Below, piece after piece: positions 25,401 through 36,100 of a DNA stretch of 64,000 nucleotides. The translations under genes were made by a program, and so were the position numbers. The notes under the pieces were generated by a model. The model did not search any database and was not told where the DNA came from. It saw nothing but the letters and a program-made list of their open reading frames with translations. Position 1 is the first letter of the stretch, and each line of letters opens with the position of its first letter. Source of the DNA: Vanilla planifolia (lineage: Eukaryota > Streptophyta > Magnoliopsida > Asparagales > Orchidaceae); the NCBI GenBank assembly GCA_023846275.1, contig CM043875.1, positions 1,237,569 through 1,301,568 on the forward strand, read 5' to 3'.

Positions 25401-28400
25401 CATGTTTATTCAAGGCTTTTCTTATAGTTGCAAGCAAAGAAAGAGTTCTATTGGGAAAAAATGCAAAGATTTTTGTCAACGAAGCAATGAGCTCATCTAG
25501 AAGTTAATGACAGTTGATTCTTAGAGCGCTTTTGGAGAACAATGCCACTATGTCATTGTTTGAGCATTGAAAGACACACCACTGAATTTGCAATTGAAGT
25601 TTTGAGGGAATCAAGGCTTCTTGATGTGAAGATATTTTAGAACAAGGCCAAGTCATTTATGAAAAAATTTTTTGGAAGAAATATATTATACTAAAACTTG
25701 TTAAAATTTCCTAAGCTTTGCAACACAGCTGTATATGAGGCAAGTTTACTTTGGAAATGAAATTCAGAAGCTTCGTAACATGAGTGTTGCCATGCAACAG
25801 CAACATGGAAAATCTCAACCACATAAGTCTTCGCATCAGTAGGAGAAATGTCATTTTTGATGATAAATACAATAAAATTCTTTTCCAACATCCATGTTTC
25901 CTTCCCATAGTTTGATTAGGATTTACAAAATAAGTTATTAGTGCATGTTTTGTGCATTACAAGTGTTATAGAAACTGTAGCTTGTATGATACGAAAAATA
26001 GGAAGTTGACGAAAGGGTTATTATCACCTTCTTATCAGTAATCAAGAAGGTGATTGATCTATATTAAACAAAGCTCTTACTTGTATGTAAATGCCACAAT
26101 CACGTGCACATACTTTCCTGTCGATTGGCCTTTTAGGTAGTTGGCAGTCCATAAACATGTGAATGATGTCATGTGTGTTTCCAGATTTGATGGCTTGAAT
26201 CTATTTTTCCAAAGCACATTACCATTTTACCTTCAATTAAAAAGAGATTGAAGCATTCCCCCTCCCCCCTTTATTTACTCTTGAGCCTTTTCCTTTGTGA
26301 TTTCTTGGACTTCGTCATCCCTAAGATGAGAACCTTAGCCCTCCTTTTTCATCTCTAATCTTTATAAATAAAAAGGATGAGAAAAATAAATTTGACTTGT
26401 TTGGCGATGTAACTTTGCAAACTGCACTATCTTCATTAGTACTTTATAGGGAATGTAGGTTTCCTTTAATTTGATAATAGAACCATAGATCATTTCTCGA
26501 ACAAGCAATAACGAACCACCCAACCTTGTTGAGGATAAGGTTTTGCATCCACTTTGAAGTCCTAGTTACCTGAGGAGACTATAACCTTCGTTGGTCTTGT
26601 TCTTGCATAATTAATCCCAATGCAATCAACATGATCAGGGTGTCTATGATTGTAAGGTTAACAAGATTGAGTGGAGCAAAGGACTCTTTTGCATGCTTTT
26701 CAAAATTAAAACAGTGGGGGGATACTTTGAAACAATGAGCCTGGTAGGGAGATCACAAATAAATGTCTTTTTGAATATGTCATATTCTCATGGGGATTAG
26801 AATAAATATTTCTGCTCTCTCTAAAGCATTCTACAATTGGTACCTATGAGCTACGCTTAAAATACTTCAGAGGTTTTCCAAGTTCGAATAGCAACAAAAA
26901 AAATACAATAATCGATCATCAGAAAAGGGCACCACACGAGTAAGCTTGAACCTATTATATGTTATGTACCACATATTAATCATGGTCTAGTTTACGTAGG
27001 ATTCAATATTAAGAAACATTCTACTGCTTTTGGATGAAGAAAAGTGCAAAAGAGGAGGCAAAGAAGTTGGGAACAATGAAGGGCCCGTTTGAAGCATACA
27101 AATGAAGAGAAGCCAAAACTATAGCAATAAGGAGAGGAACAAACCATTGAGGTGAAGAAGGTCATTTAGAAAAGAAATGCAAAGCTCACAGAAACATTGA
27201 AGGATGCTTATAGGTTATATCTGTAATATCCTGGAAAAAAAAAGAAAAGAAGAAAGGACACACGGGCGTCGGACGCGTGGCGATCCGACGATGCCGCGTG
27301 CGCCCGTACGCCCCGACCCCGAGAGAAAAAAAGGGTTAAGGACGGCGCAGTCCTTCGTGCCGAACCATGCGAAGCAGCGGAGAAAAAGAGGAGTAGGGAT
27401 CGAGGGTTTTTTTTTTCCCCGCAGCAGTCTCCGTCCCGACGAAAAATCGGAAGAAGGGAGTAGTCCGGCGGCGGCGATTTCAGGTCCCGAGCTCAGCGAG
27501 GAGGGGAACCGGGTAAGTTCCGAGCCCTTTTCTCTTTCCCGAGCCATTTTCTCTCTCCTCGAATCGTAGAAGGGAAAGTTTTTTTTTAGAAAGGTTTTTA
27601 CGGGATTTTTGGGATTTTCGGGTTGTTGTGCAGCCCTTCTCCTTTTTGCATCCCGAGCCAGGGAAACCGCGGACAGCAAAGGGAAAAAGGAATTTTTGCG
27701 GTGCAGCCCTTTCTCGTTTTCTGTGCCGAGAAAGGAGGGTTGCATGCGAGTGTCGGCTTGATCCGAGGGGAATTTCTGAACCGTGCAGCGGTCGCCGGCA
27801 GCCTCCGTGTTAAAAAGGGGGAGTCGTGCACGATGAACCAAAAGCAAGTCCAAGCGAGAAGAACAGATAGAAGAGGCTGCATAAGGGTGAAGAAAGCAAA
27901 CTTTGACAGCACCTTGTAATTGAAAGAAATGAGAAGAAGAGGAAGGGGAAGGGGAAGAGGCCAAAGAATGGCAGGACCCTCAGGACCTCAGGTAGGTGAA
28001 TTTATTTAAATTGTAATGTAAGTAGTGATTGTTATTTTATTATAAAAGCATGGCTTTGAAATATTATGGCATTATATGAAAATGAAATGAGAATTTGCAA
28101 TATGATACTATGGTATAGTAAAATGTAAAGCATGCCAAAGAAAATGTGTAGAGGTATCGATTATGTCTCTTACAGGGTTAAATTCCCTAAAAAGAAAAGT
28201 AAAAAAAAAAAAAGAAAAGAATTGACCCTAGATCGCATCCCAGTAGTCCCCGGACATATGAGCACCAGCACAGGATGCTGGGCATGATGAGATGGCATAG
28301 AGACCTCCCCCGCATTGCTAGTACTTTGTGCAGGGCTGAGTGCGGAGGGATATGATGAGATCGAGACATCTCGTATATGGCTAGCACTTTGTGCAGGGCT

Positions 28401-31400
28401 GAGATACGGAGATGGTCCGACGTGATAGAGATCGAGACATCTCGTATATGGCTAGCACTTTGTGCAGGGCTGAGATACGGGGATGGTCCGACGTGATAGG
28501 CTTGGCCAGCCACGATATGCCTACGGGCAATGGTCTCTAGATGAGATAGATGCCATAGAGATGTGATATGATATGATAGGGATGGGGGATGTGGATCATG
28601 GGGAAAGTCTGGGACCCAGCAAGAAAAGAAAAAAAAAATGAATAAGAAAAAAAAAGAATTGAAAAGAAGAAGAAATGAATTGCATACTTTGCTTGATTCA
28701 TTGCATGCTGATTTTAGATTTATCTTTGCCATATTTACATTTGAGTTAAAGCATGTTTTTTAGATATTCATCATGTTATATCCTTGTAGCCATAGCATTC
28801 ACCTACTGGGCTTTATAAGCTCATTTCCCCTACTTACATTACAGGACATGCCACTGATTCACAGAGAGAGGGTGCTTAGGATGGTATGGGACTTTGTACA
28901 AACGTATCTGTTATTTCGTTTTTTGTAATTTTTGTACAGGATTTCCCAAGTGACAGGTATGCATATATTGAAGTTGCTGTTGATTATAAAGGTAACAGTT
29001 TTATTTTGTTTGCGTCACCCTCGCCTAATTTTACAGTTGTGTCCTCAATTATATGCTGCTATGCTCTGATTAGCTGATTTTATCAGTAGATTATAGTGAT
29101 AGTTTAGGCGAGGCGTGACAATATCTATCAAAACAAAGCATGAGAATGATGTTCCACCATTGGATTCTAGCTTAAGAAGCAAAAACTTCTGACAAAGGCC
29201 GAGGTCATGAGGATTGCATCATCAACATTTCCAACTCTTGATGAGAGGCGGAGTACCCTAGGTATTTGAAAGACAAATTTTGAGCTTGAGTGCATGGGTA
29301 AGGAATAACAATTGAAATCATCTTGTATAGTTGATCATACTAGGATGGCCTCTAGTTGGAGAATAAATATGGTGTTTATCTCTTCAAGCAAGGATATTTT
29401 TCCAACTACTTGCCTCCAACTCTAGTCAATGGGGGAGAGTAGAAAGATAAGAGGATAATGCATCAAGTAAATATTTTCAATAAATATGAGAATTTTTGTT
29501 TATTGAGATATTTGATCAATGCCATAAGGATTGAAAAAGTGCTTATTCATTTTGAAGGAACAACAATGTTGCTAAAGGTGGATCCATAAGACTTGGGTCA
29601 TCTAGGCCTAATATTTGCATATAGTATAAGTAGTACAACTATTTCCTTTTCATTGTATGGGGATTTGTTATCATGTGTGCTTAACATAATTTCTTTTGCA
29701 TATGCATCGTTTTGTTTGAGTTAGAGTGTGCATTTGTAGAATAATAGATTGGAGATCAACATGTCTATGCATAGGTACTAGACACATGGGAGGAACTTGG
29801 AAGGACAAGATGTTGGCTACCATGTAGATGTGTTGGAGAAGAAGGAATTAAAGAAGGAACTAGAGATGTTGAGAGTTGAAGAAAGTTGAGGATCAAGAGT
29901 AAGAGCTAGATAGGGCGAAGACCAGTTTGACTAATTTTGGAAACAATGAATGAGAGCTTAGGAAAGAAACAGTTTGACTTGCATAATCAATCCTAGAAGG
30001 CGATCGAATCACTTTGGCATGAAATTTGGAAGGCAATTGAAAAGTTGAACTAATTAAAAGAAAATTTGGAAGTTTTGGAATCCATTTTTTATTTTAAGTT
30101 TAAAGAGAAGATTATTGAAAAGCTGTAGAAGTATTCAACCCCAGAAGGTGATTGCATCCATTTAGCTAGAAATTAGGATGGCAATTGAAAAGTTGAACTA
30201 GTTGAGGAAAAGATGGAAGTTTTGGAGTTAATTATTTATTTAAAGTTCAAAAGTTTTAGAAGTAAATGAAAAAGCTAGGTTCAAGATTTATAGCTAGGTC
30301 TAACTTAGAGAGAATTTTAGAATCTATTGCTTGATTTTTAGAAAAGTTTAAGAAGTTAAGAGAGTTCTTGAACTCACAAATTGACCTAGTGCAACTAAGC
30401 TTCGAAACGTTGATAACTTTGTGCTTATTGCGAGATAGCTAGATCTAGATGAGGATCGAGGAAATTCATGCATGGTTTAAGTAGATGTGCTCTTATGCTT
30501 CAAAGAAATGGAATGCATTGACTTACTTTTTTTAGGTTTTCTTGTATTACTAGATTTATGTCTGCATTGTTGTAAATTATTCCTATTGTTACAATTGACA
30601 TTCTCTTTTTATTAATTAATAATTTTGCATGTTAGCTAAGTTATGGAACATGGCTTACATTAGTGTTGCACGTAATTATTACACAAATTGGTGTACATGG
30701 TCTGCGATCCCCAAAGTTATGTTTTAAGCAAGTTAGATCATACTAAGTCTCTAAATGCTTTATTGTATTAAATTGTTTCATGCAACTTGTTGGTCATGTA
30801 ATGTTACAAAGTGTGTAGTCATTTCTTGTAATGAAATTATATCTTCTTGGCCTAACAAAGTGAATTGTGCTAGATGTTTAAGTTCTTACCAAGACTATGT
30901 TATCAACTTTATGTCTGATGAGTATCTGAATGTCCCATGAACTTAGCATCAAAACACTGTTTTGCTTGTTTCACATGGTTGTATGCCCATTAAGTTGTCA
31001 CCTAGTTGTTCACTATTTGTCTACCCAATAGGGATTAATGTCCAACTTAGTTTATGTCCATTTTCTACATTCAAGGTGGTGTCTCATCATTGTAAAAGTA
31101 ATAACGAGCAAATATTGTATTCTAAGAAATTGGCCCCTTGATATTTGAGATTTTTAAGACTTGTTTCTATCTTGTCGCACATTGTGTGGTGCTAGTTGGG
31201 CTTAGTGGCTATTAACTAGGGCTTTTGGCGCTTAGGGCTATCAAGATTTTTGTCTAGGGCTGTTAACACTTGACCTAGTTTGGTTTTTGGAGTCTAAGGA
31301 TAACTAAGGTTTTTCCTTAGGACCATCAAAACTTTGCCCAACTAAGGCTTTTTTAGATGCTTGGGTTATATTGGTTTTCGTTTGTTGGTCATCAAATTAG

Positions 31401-32268
31401 TCGATCTTCCAACTTAGTCACACTCATTTTTGACACATCATGAGTGAGTTATTGAGGTTGTATGTTAAGAAGCTACAACAAATGCACAACACAAAAAATG
31501 GTTAAAATTTTTCGTCATTTTTTAGAATGTATTATTTGTTATTCCATATTAGTTAAATATAATAGAAATCAAGGGATTTACTCTTCAGTCAATAACCCCT
31601 TATACTTAATCACTGGTCGATATCTCGAACCTTTTGAACATGTTGTATAATGAGTTTTTTTTGACAAACATATGTATTGGTTCATGGTTCATCGATTGCA
31701 ACCATGGGAGGTTCAAACATTTTTTGGAAAAGCAATTTAAGATAAAAAAAACAAAAAGTTTCTTTAATTTAGTTCCAATTTAGTTCCAAAAACATCGAAG
31801 TTCTTATATTTTTAATAATATAACCAGTATATTTTTTAATCATTTTTTAAAATTATCCCTCAAAAACATCATATAGGTCTCTAAATATTTATATAATTAT
31901 ACACGTTTGTTCGTATAAAAAACCAAGTTAGGAATAAAATAGTTAGACATCGTGTTATTATATTAACAAAACTAATGAATCTATCAAGTTATTTTGGCAA
32001 CGCAAGAGACTTATTCTTACATAGGATCAAATTAGATAAACATAATCGTGTAACCGTGGATTTTCTTTAGGTTTTGAGCACCATGAGAAAGAAAGAGGTG
32101 CAAGATTGATAGCATCTATGAGGCCGTAGTTAACTATGATGTGTTCTTATCCAGGTCGAAGGTGCCTATGGGTCCCTTGAGGAACGCATAGAGATCCTGA
32201 ACCGGCGCATCAATGAGATAGAAAAGCTAAAATTGGAGTCTTCTATACCTCTGGAGAATACAGAGTAG
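13499..32268 (+). CDS. Small single-pass membrane protein, 78 aa, two exons around an 18.5 kb intron
   Basis: Exon 1 (13499-13621, 41 codons) starts MGFMFRVRLSSFFAGAATAS and ends CAG|GT. Exon 2 (32155-32268) follows a good acceptor (TTCTTATCCAG) and encodes VEGAYGSLEERIEILNRRIN and onward to TAG. Both borders are phase 0, giving 78 residues. About residues 10-29 form one hydrophobic, small-residue-rich segment. The C-terminal part (about 42-66) has a charged heptad-like pattern suited to a short coiled coil. I recall plant proteins of this size with the same start (MGFM.RVR..SFFAGAATAS) and a SL..R...L..RI tail, of unknown function; that recollection joins the exons and is not a search result. 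The start is favoured because it begins the conserved N-terminus. The intron (13622-32154) hosts an old gypsy element and a solo LTR. Uncertain: extra small exons cannot be excluded. Confidence 0.72.
13622..15468 (+). other. 5' part of the giant intron
   Basis: AT-rich sequence with only short open frames. Nothing beyond the GTTTCT donor at its start can be assigned. Some stretches near 14900-15450 have less extreme base composition and may be old repeat sequence, but I recognise no family. Confidence 0.5.
15469..16468 (+). repeat. 5' LTR of the old gypsy element (approximate)
   Basis: Aligns with 19535-20500. The 3' limit is set by the primer binding site at 16472. The 5' limit is a guess from where similarity fades. 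Confidence 0.6.
16472..16483 (+). other. Primer binding site of the old gypsy element
   Basis: TGGTATCAAAGC, one mismatch from the tRNA-iMet type site of the young element. Confidence 0.75.
19518..19534 (+). repeat. Run of 17 G at the polypurine position
   Basis: Uninterrupted G17 preceded by CTTGAT and lying just before the 3' LTR, where a polypurine tract is expected. It probably grew from that tract by slippage. Its exact length may be unreliable in an assembly. Confidence 0.85.
19535..20500 (+). repeat. 3' LTR of the old gypsy element (approximate)
   Basis: Diverged partner of the segment at 15469-16468; the match remains visible through TATTGAATTTCAGATCTA near 20410-20430. It ends somewhere near 20450-20500. 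Confidence 0.6.
20501..27216 (+). other. Middle of the giant intron, unassigned
   Basis: No convincing coding region. Two stretches, about 21830-23200 and 24650-26350, have higher GC and longer text-like sequence than their surroundings, as decayed transposons or captured sequence would. The frames are short on both strands and I recognise no transposase, reverse transcriptase or host domain. Confidence 0.45.
27222..29120 (+). mobile_element. Solo LTR, 1899 bp, with 5-bp target duplication ATATC
   Basis: Begins TGTAATATCC and ends GGCGTGACA. It is flanked by ATATC on both sides (27217-27221 and 29121-29125), the 5-bp duplication expected from a Ty3/gypsy integrase. No internal region is present, so unequal recombination between two LTRs removed it. 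Architecture parallels the Tekay LTR: a GC-rich proximal part (27270-27960), a set of hairpin modules (28300-28490) and a distal block TACATTACAGGACATGCCAC matching the Tekay TACATCACAGGTCATGAAAC. It is probably from a related but distinct chromovirus family. The long minus-strand open frame at 27215-27964 is a by-product of the GC-rich part. Confidence 0.9.
28302..28490 (+). repeat. Three hairpin modules in the solo LTR
   Basis: Three modules share the loop text GCTAGYACTTTGTGCAGGG, with spacing of 63 and 71 bp. In module 2 the arm ATCTCGTAT (28368-28376) pairs with ATACG-g-AGAT (28404-28413). Module 3 keeps this stem with one change to a G-U pair. Module 1 uses a different but still complementary stem (CCGCA/TGCGG plus flanking CCTCC/GGAGG). 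GCAC-TTT-GTGC makes a small inner hairpin. Confidence 0.75.
29126..32154 (+). other. 3' part of the giant intron
   Basis: AT-rich with a diverged tandem duplication (listed separately) and a stretch near 31180-31400 where related motifs (AGGGCTATCAAGATTTTT, AGGGCTGTTAACACTT, AGGACCATCAAAACTTT) recur. This looks like old repeat sequence. No coding region is supported. Confidence 0.45.
29985..30258 (+). repeat. Diverged tandem duplication, about 135 bp unit
   Basis: The first copy (about 29985-30120) and the second (about 30125-30258) share AGAAGG.GAT, GGCAATTGAAAAGTTGAACT and GGAAGTTTTGGA in the same order, with many substitutions between. Confidence 0.65.
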
Positions 32269-32278
32269 ATGAAGTTCT

Positions 32279-32312
32279 TTTTATTTTTATTTTTATTTTT
32301 ATTTTTATTTTT
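32279..32312. repeat. (ATTTTT)n microsatellite in the 3' UTR
   Basis: Five to six units starting about 10 bp after the stop codon of the small membrane protein gene. It is transcribed if the 3' UTR has a normal length. Confidence 0.85.
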
Positions 32313-33017
32313 AATTTTCCTTCCAGATAAAGAGTTTTCTCTTATGTTTTCCTCAAACTTGGATAATTGGAGGAAATTATCTGTATTTTTAAGCTCTTGA
32401 CTAAAGTTCTGCATATAATATAGATGGCAGAAATCGTTGAGAATTATTCTCATTGTTTGAAGAGTGTTTCTGTTCAGTAACAACACATTAAATGATGCCA
32501 TCTTGCTTAGAGTTCATTGTATGATTAGATTATGAAGTCTTGAATGAATGAATGAATATTCATTGGTTTGATAATAGTTTTTGATCTTTAATAAGCGTTT
32601 GTAATGTTACTAGCTTTTGTTTCATTGGAGTATTCTTCTCAAAGAGATATGAAGTAGAATGTTTAAAAGCCAACTAGATCATTGGCTCGAGTGAGCTTTA
32701 CCAATCATATAGTCTCTTTAATAAAGTTTTAACATAATAAATCATATGTTTTTTAAGATTGAATTCTTTTCCATGCTTTGAATAATGATATCTCAAATGT
32801 GATTCTTTCAAAATGCAAAGATAACTTATTGGGTGTGATCATAATCAATTGAAAAAAGTTTATAATTTTAAGATATCAAAAGGTGAAATATGTTTGAATG
32901 AACTGATGTATTAATTTTAATTATCTATATCATGTGACACATATTTTTATTATTTTTTAAAAAATTATCTTTTAAGAAAATTCTTCTCCATTTTAATAAT
33001 AAAACGTACAAATTTAA

Positions 33018-33031
33018 ATATATATATATAT
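33018..33031 (+). promoter_or_regulatory. Possible TATA region of the D27-like gene
   Basis: An AT alternating run about 145 bp before the chosen start codon. Position suits a TATA box with a 5' UTR of about 110 bp, but such runs are common in this AT-rich sequence. Confidence 0.3.
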
Positions 33032-33174
33032 CATGGTAAGAAGTGCTCTGTTATAGGCGACCTTATCTAACGCGATTCACGTGGCGGTGGTTCAGTGGCT
33101 GCTCTGTGCTCGAAAATGAGAGTCCCGCCATTCTTGAAAACCACAGAAGTGAAACGGCAGCCATTCATCAACCA

Positions 33175-36100
33175 ATGGAGGTCCTCTGCTTCCACGCGCC
33201 TTCTCTCTTCAATCCTCGTCCGTCTGGCATGCGGCGCCGCTCCAAAGCTGAGGTGGCAGTGCGATCCGCGAAGGCGGTACCGGCGCCGATGGGAGAGAAG
33301 ACGGAGTACAGGGATGGGTTCTTCGAGAAGGCTTTCATGGGGTTGTTTGCCCGAAAGATGGAGAGGTTCGCATCGGGGGGGAAGAGTCGGAGAGGGATTT
33401 GGGAGTGGGATTACGAGAGCTTCGTGGACGTCTCGAAGAGGGTGATGGTGGGGAGGTCGCGCAAACAGCAGGAGGAGGTGGTCAGGGAGGTTCTCCTCTC
33501 CATGCTCCCTCCTGGAGCTCCAGCTCAGGTTGTGAAACTATTGCTCGAACTTATTCTATGGATGGGGTGAAAGGGAGAGGCGATGAACTCATGGTTTTTC
33601 CTTTTCATTCGCTGCAGTTTCGCAAGTTGTTTCCTCCCACTAAATGGGCGGCGGAGTTCAATGCGGCGCTTACGGTGCCCTTCTTCCACTGGTTAGTTGG
33701 TCCGTCAGAGGTATCTCTTGCACTCTTTTTTCCCGAAATCCACTATTTGGTAACTGAATTGCAGCAATTAACATCAGTTGATGATGCTTAAGTTGCTTTA
33801 ACCTCTATTATTTTTGTTGAAAAAGCTAAGTGAAAGCTTCACTACAGTATAATCAATCCGGAATTTGGGTAATAATTCGTGAAGTATTTGTGAACTGAGT
33901 TAGTAGGCGCCATTAAGTTGCTATAATATTTCCATTTCATATGATAGATAACATGCAAAATGAACTATATCTTCTAAAAAGATTTGGGTTAATTAATGGA
34001 TTTCGAAAAGTTTAAAAAAATGCAAATTTCTATATGAAGTTTTACAAATAATCTGTTTTGATGAACAACTCATTTTGTTAGCCAGATACCTTATTTGTTA
34101 AATAAATCCTCATGTTAACCAAACCTTATTTAATCTATGTGCCAATTAGGTTTAGTGGCAATGGCTTTTAGAGTTGTTACTGATGGCTTAGGTTTGATCC
34201 TTTGCACATTATATGGGTTCAATCTTCAATTTTGTTTTAAAAAAAAATCCATTTAGTCTCAAATCTTTTAGTTTTTTATTTGCTTGCTAATATGAAATTA
34301 GAATAGAATTTTATTCAAGTCTTTGCTAGTCAATGGTATGGCTATCTCCAAATTTTGGCTTTTAATAATAGCCTGATCTTTTCCTGTGAATTTTCAGCAT
34401 GTTGGTTGCTGATCATTTTTCCGTGAATCTATTGCACTGCAATGCCTGTTTGTGTGACTGACTGGCAATCTGTGTTTAGGTTATTGAAGTGGAGGTAAAT
34501 GGCACAAAGCAAAGAAGTGGAGTACATATAAAGAAATGCAGGTAGATCACCAAAACCCTTTTTATTGGAAAATGGCACTTTTAGTTGTTAATGTTGAAAA
34601 TGTAAGAGATCACTATTGTCAACAAACTATAGAGGTCTATGGTAAATGAAGAAAAAAAAAAAAAAACAAAAACACCAAAATTGTATTGTTGAAATCTTGT
34701 AAATAAGGAAAAAGCTTTTGTTGGTGGTATATCTTTGAAGTCTTGATTACTTGATGATATTTTGTCATAATTGCAAGAATTATGATCAACAACTGATGAA
34801 GTAATGCTCACATCTCGGTTGCTCCCTAATGCTTATGAATTTTTTGTGAATTTAAAACAAAATGGAAGCTCATTGTGATAGGATTTAAGGAAGCCGCAGG
34901 AGGAATGGTAACTTGATGGGTGTAATGTAGGACTTAGTAATGAAATATTTCATTTACGAATTGGAAAGCTGGACAAGTTCTGGATATTTTGTATATTTGT
35001 GGTTAGTTAACTTGTATAAGCTATTCACACTTTTTGGTCCTCGGCAATACTGGCATGAAACAATCACAATTTTGACTTTGGACCATCGTGAAGAATAATG
35101 GTGATAGAAGAGTTTGAAGGTCATTGTAGATCAGTGCAATGATAATGAATGGTAAAACAACAAAGAGAGGATATTTTTGGTGTTTTTGGTTCAGGTTTAT
35201 GTCAATGCAAAGCAAATCTAAAGCAATCACTAGACTAGGAAAGAGAACATGATAACAACTAACTTAGGGCTTGAATGAACAATTAGAAAAATTGCAGAAA
35301 ATTTATAACTAAATCCAGACAATTAAAATAAAGTGCTTAAAGATGTTTAGGGAATGATTTGGCATAAGTTTGGATGGCTAAACATGGAATTTACTATAAC
35401 TTAAAAGTACATGTAAAGGTTAAAGTATATAAACAAATTTTTGTAGTTGTTTTAGAAAAAGGGAAATAATAGTATATCTTTTCAAATCAAAAAGTGTTTT
35501 AAATGAAATTTGTTCAAGATTACTTAAATAAGGTATTAAATTTCATCTCAATCCATACATGTTTGATAATCCTAAGGAATGCAATAATAAGCTCAATATT
35601 TCTCTCGTAGATTTTTTTACTAATTGTAGAACAATCTGTCTTTCAGCAATTTATTCACAATCAAGCACTCAATTTTAGTTGAAACATTGAATAGCAAAAT
35701 AATTGCAAACCTAATGAGCTCTTAAACTATCAAGTTTCATAATTGTTGAAGATTGTTTGGTAAAATATAGAAAATACTAAGCTTTGACAATATTCTTAAT
35801 AAGTTTTGAAAATGTTTTTAAAACTCCTTCGTAAAGTCCAAATTGGTAAAGGTGATGTAAATGAAACTTTTAGCTTACACATTGAAGATCAATTTTGGAT
35901 AGTTTCGTTAACATGCGATTTTAGTTGCCACATAAAATCTTTAACTAGGTAGTAACAAAATAGAAAATTGGGAAAACTAAGAACTAGCTTTGAAAACAAA
36001 TTGCATAAACTAGAGTTTACACTACTTGAACTCATTTGATTATTCCAAAATCACTCCAAAGCTGCATAAAGATTCTTGGGCATACTACTCCATGCCTTCT

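Noticed and set aside
27215..27964. 249-residue minus-strand open frame and overlapping plus-strand frames.
   Set aside because: They lie wholly in the GC-rich part of the solo LTR, are low in complexity, show no domain and overlap each other on both strands, as expected from composition alone.
28187..28732. 181-residue minus-strand open frame.
   Set aside because: It crosses the hairpin-module repeats and A-rich tracts of the solo LTR. The peptide is repetitive (HHIPPHSALHKVLA-like units) and is explained by the repeats.
33043..33174. Upstream in-frame ATG that would add 44 residues to the D27-like protein.
   Set aside because: The extra segment is not like a transit peptide start and lies close to the presumed TATA region. 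The ATG at 33175 gives a typical length, though this remains an open choice.
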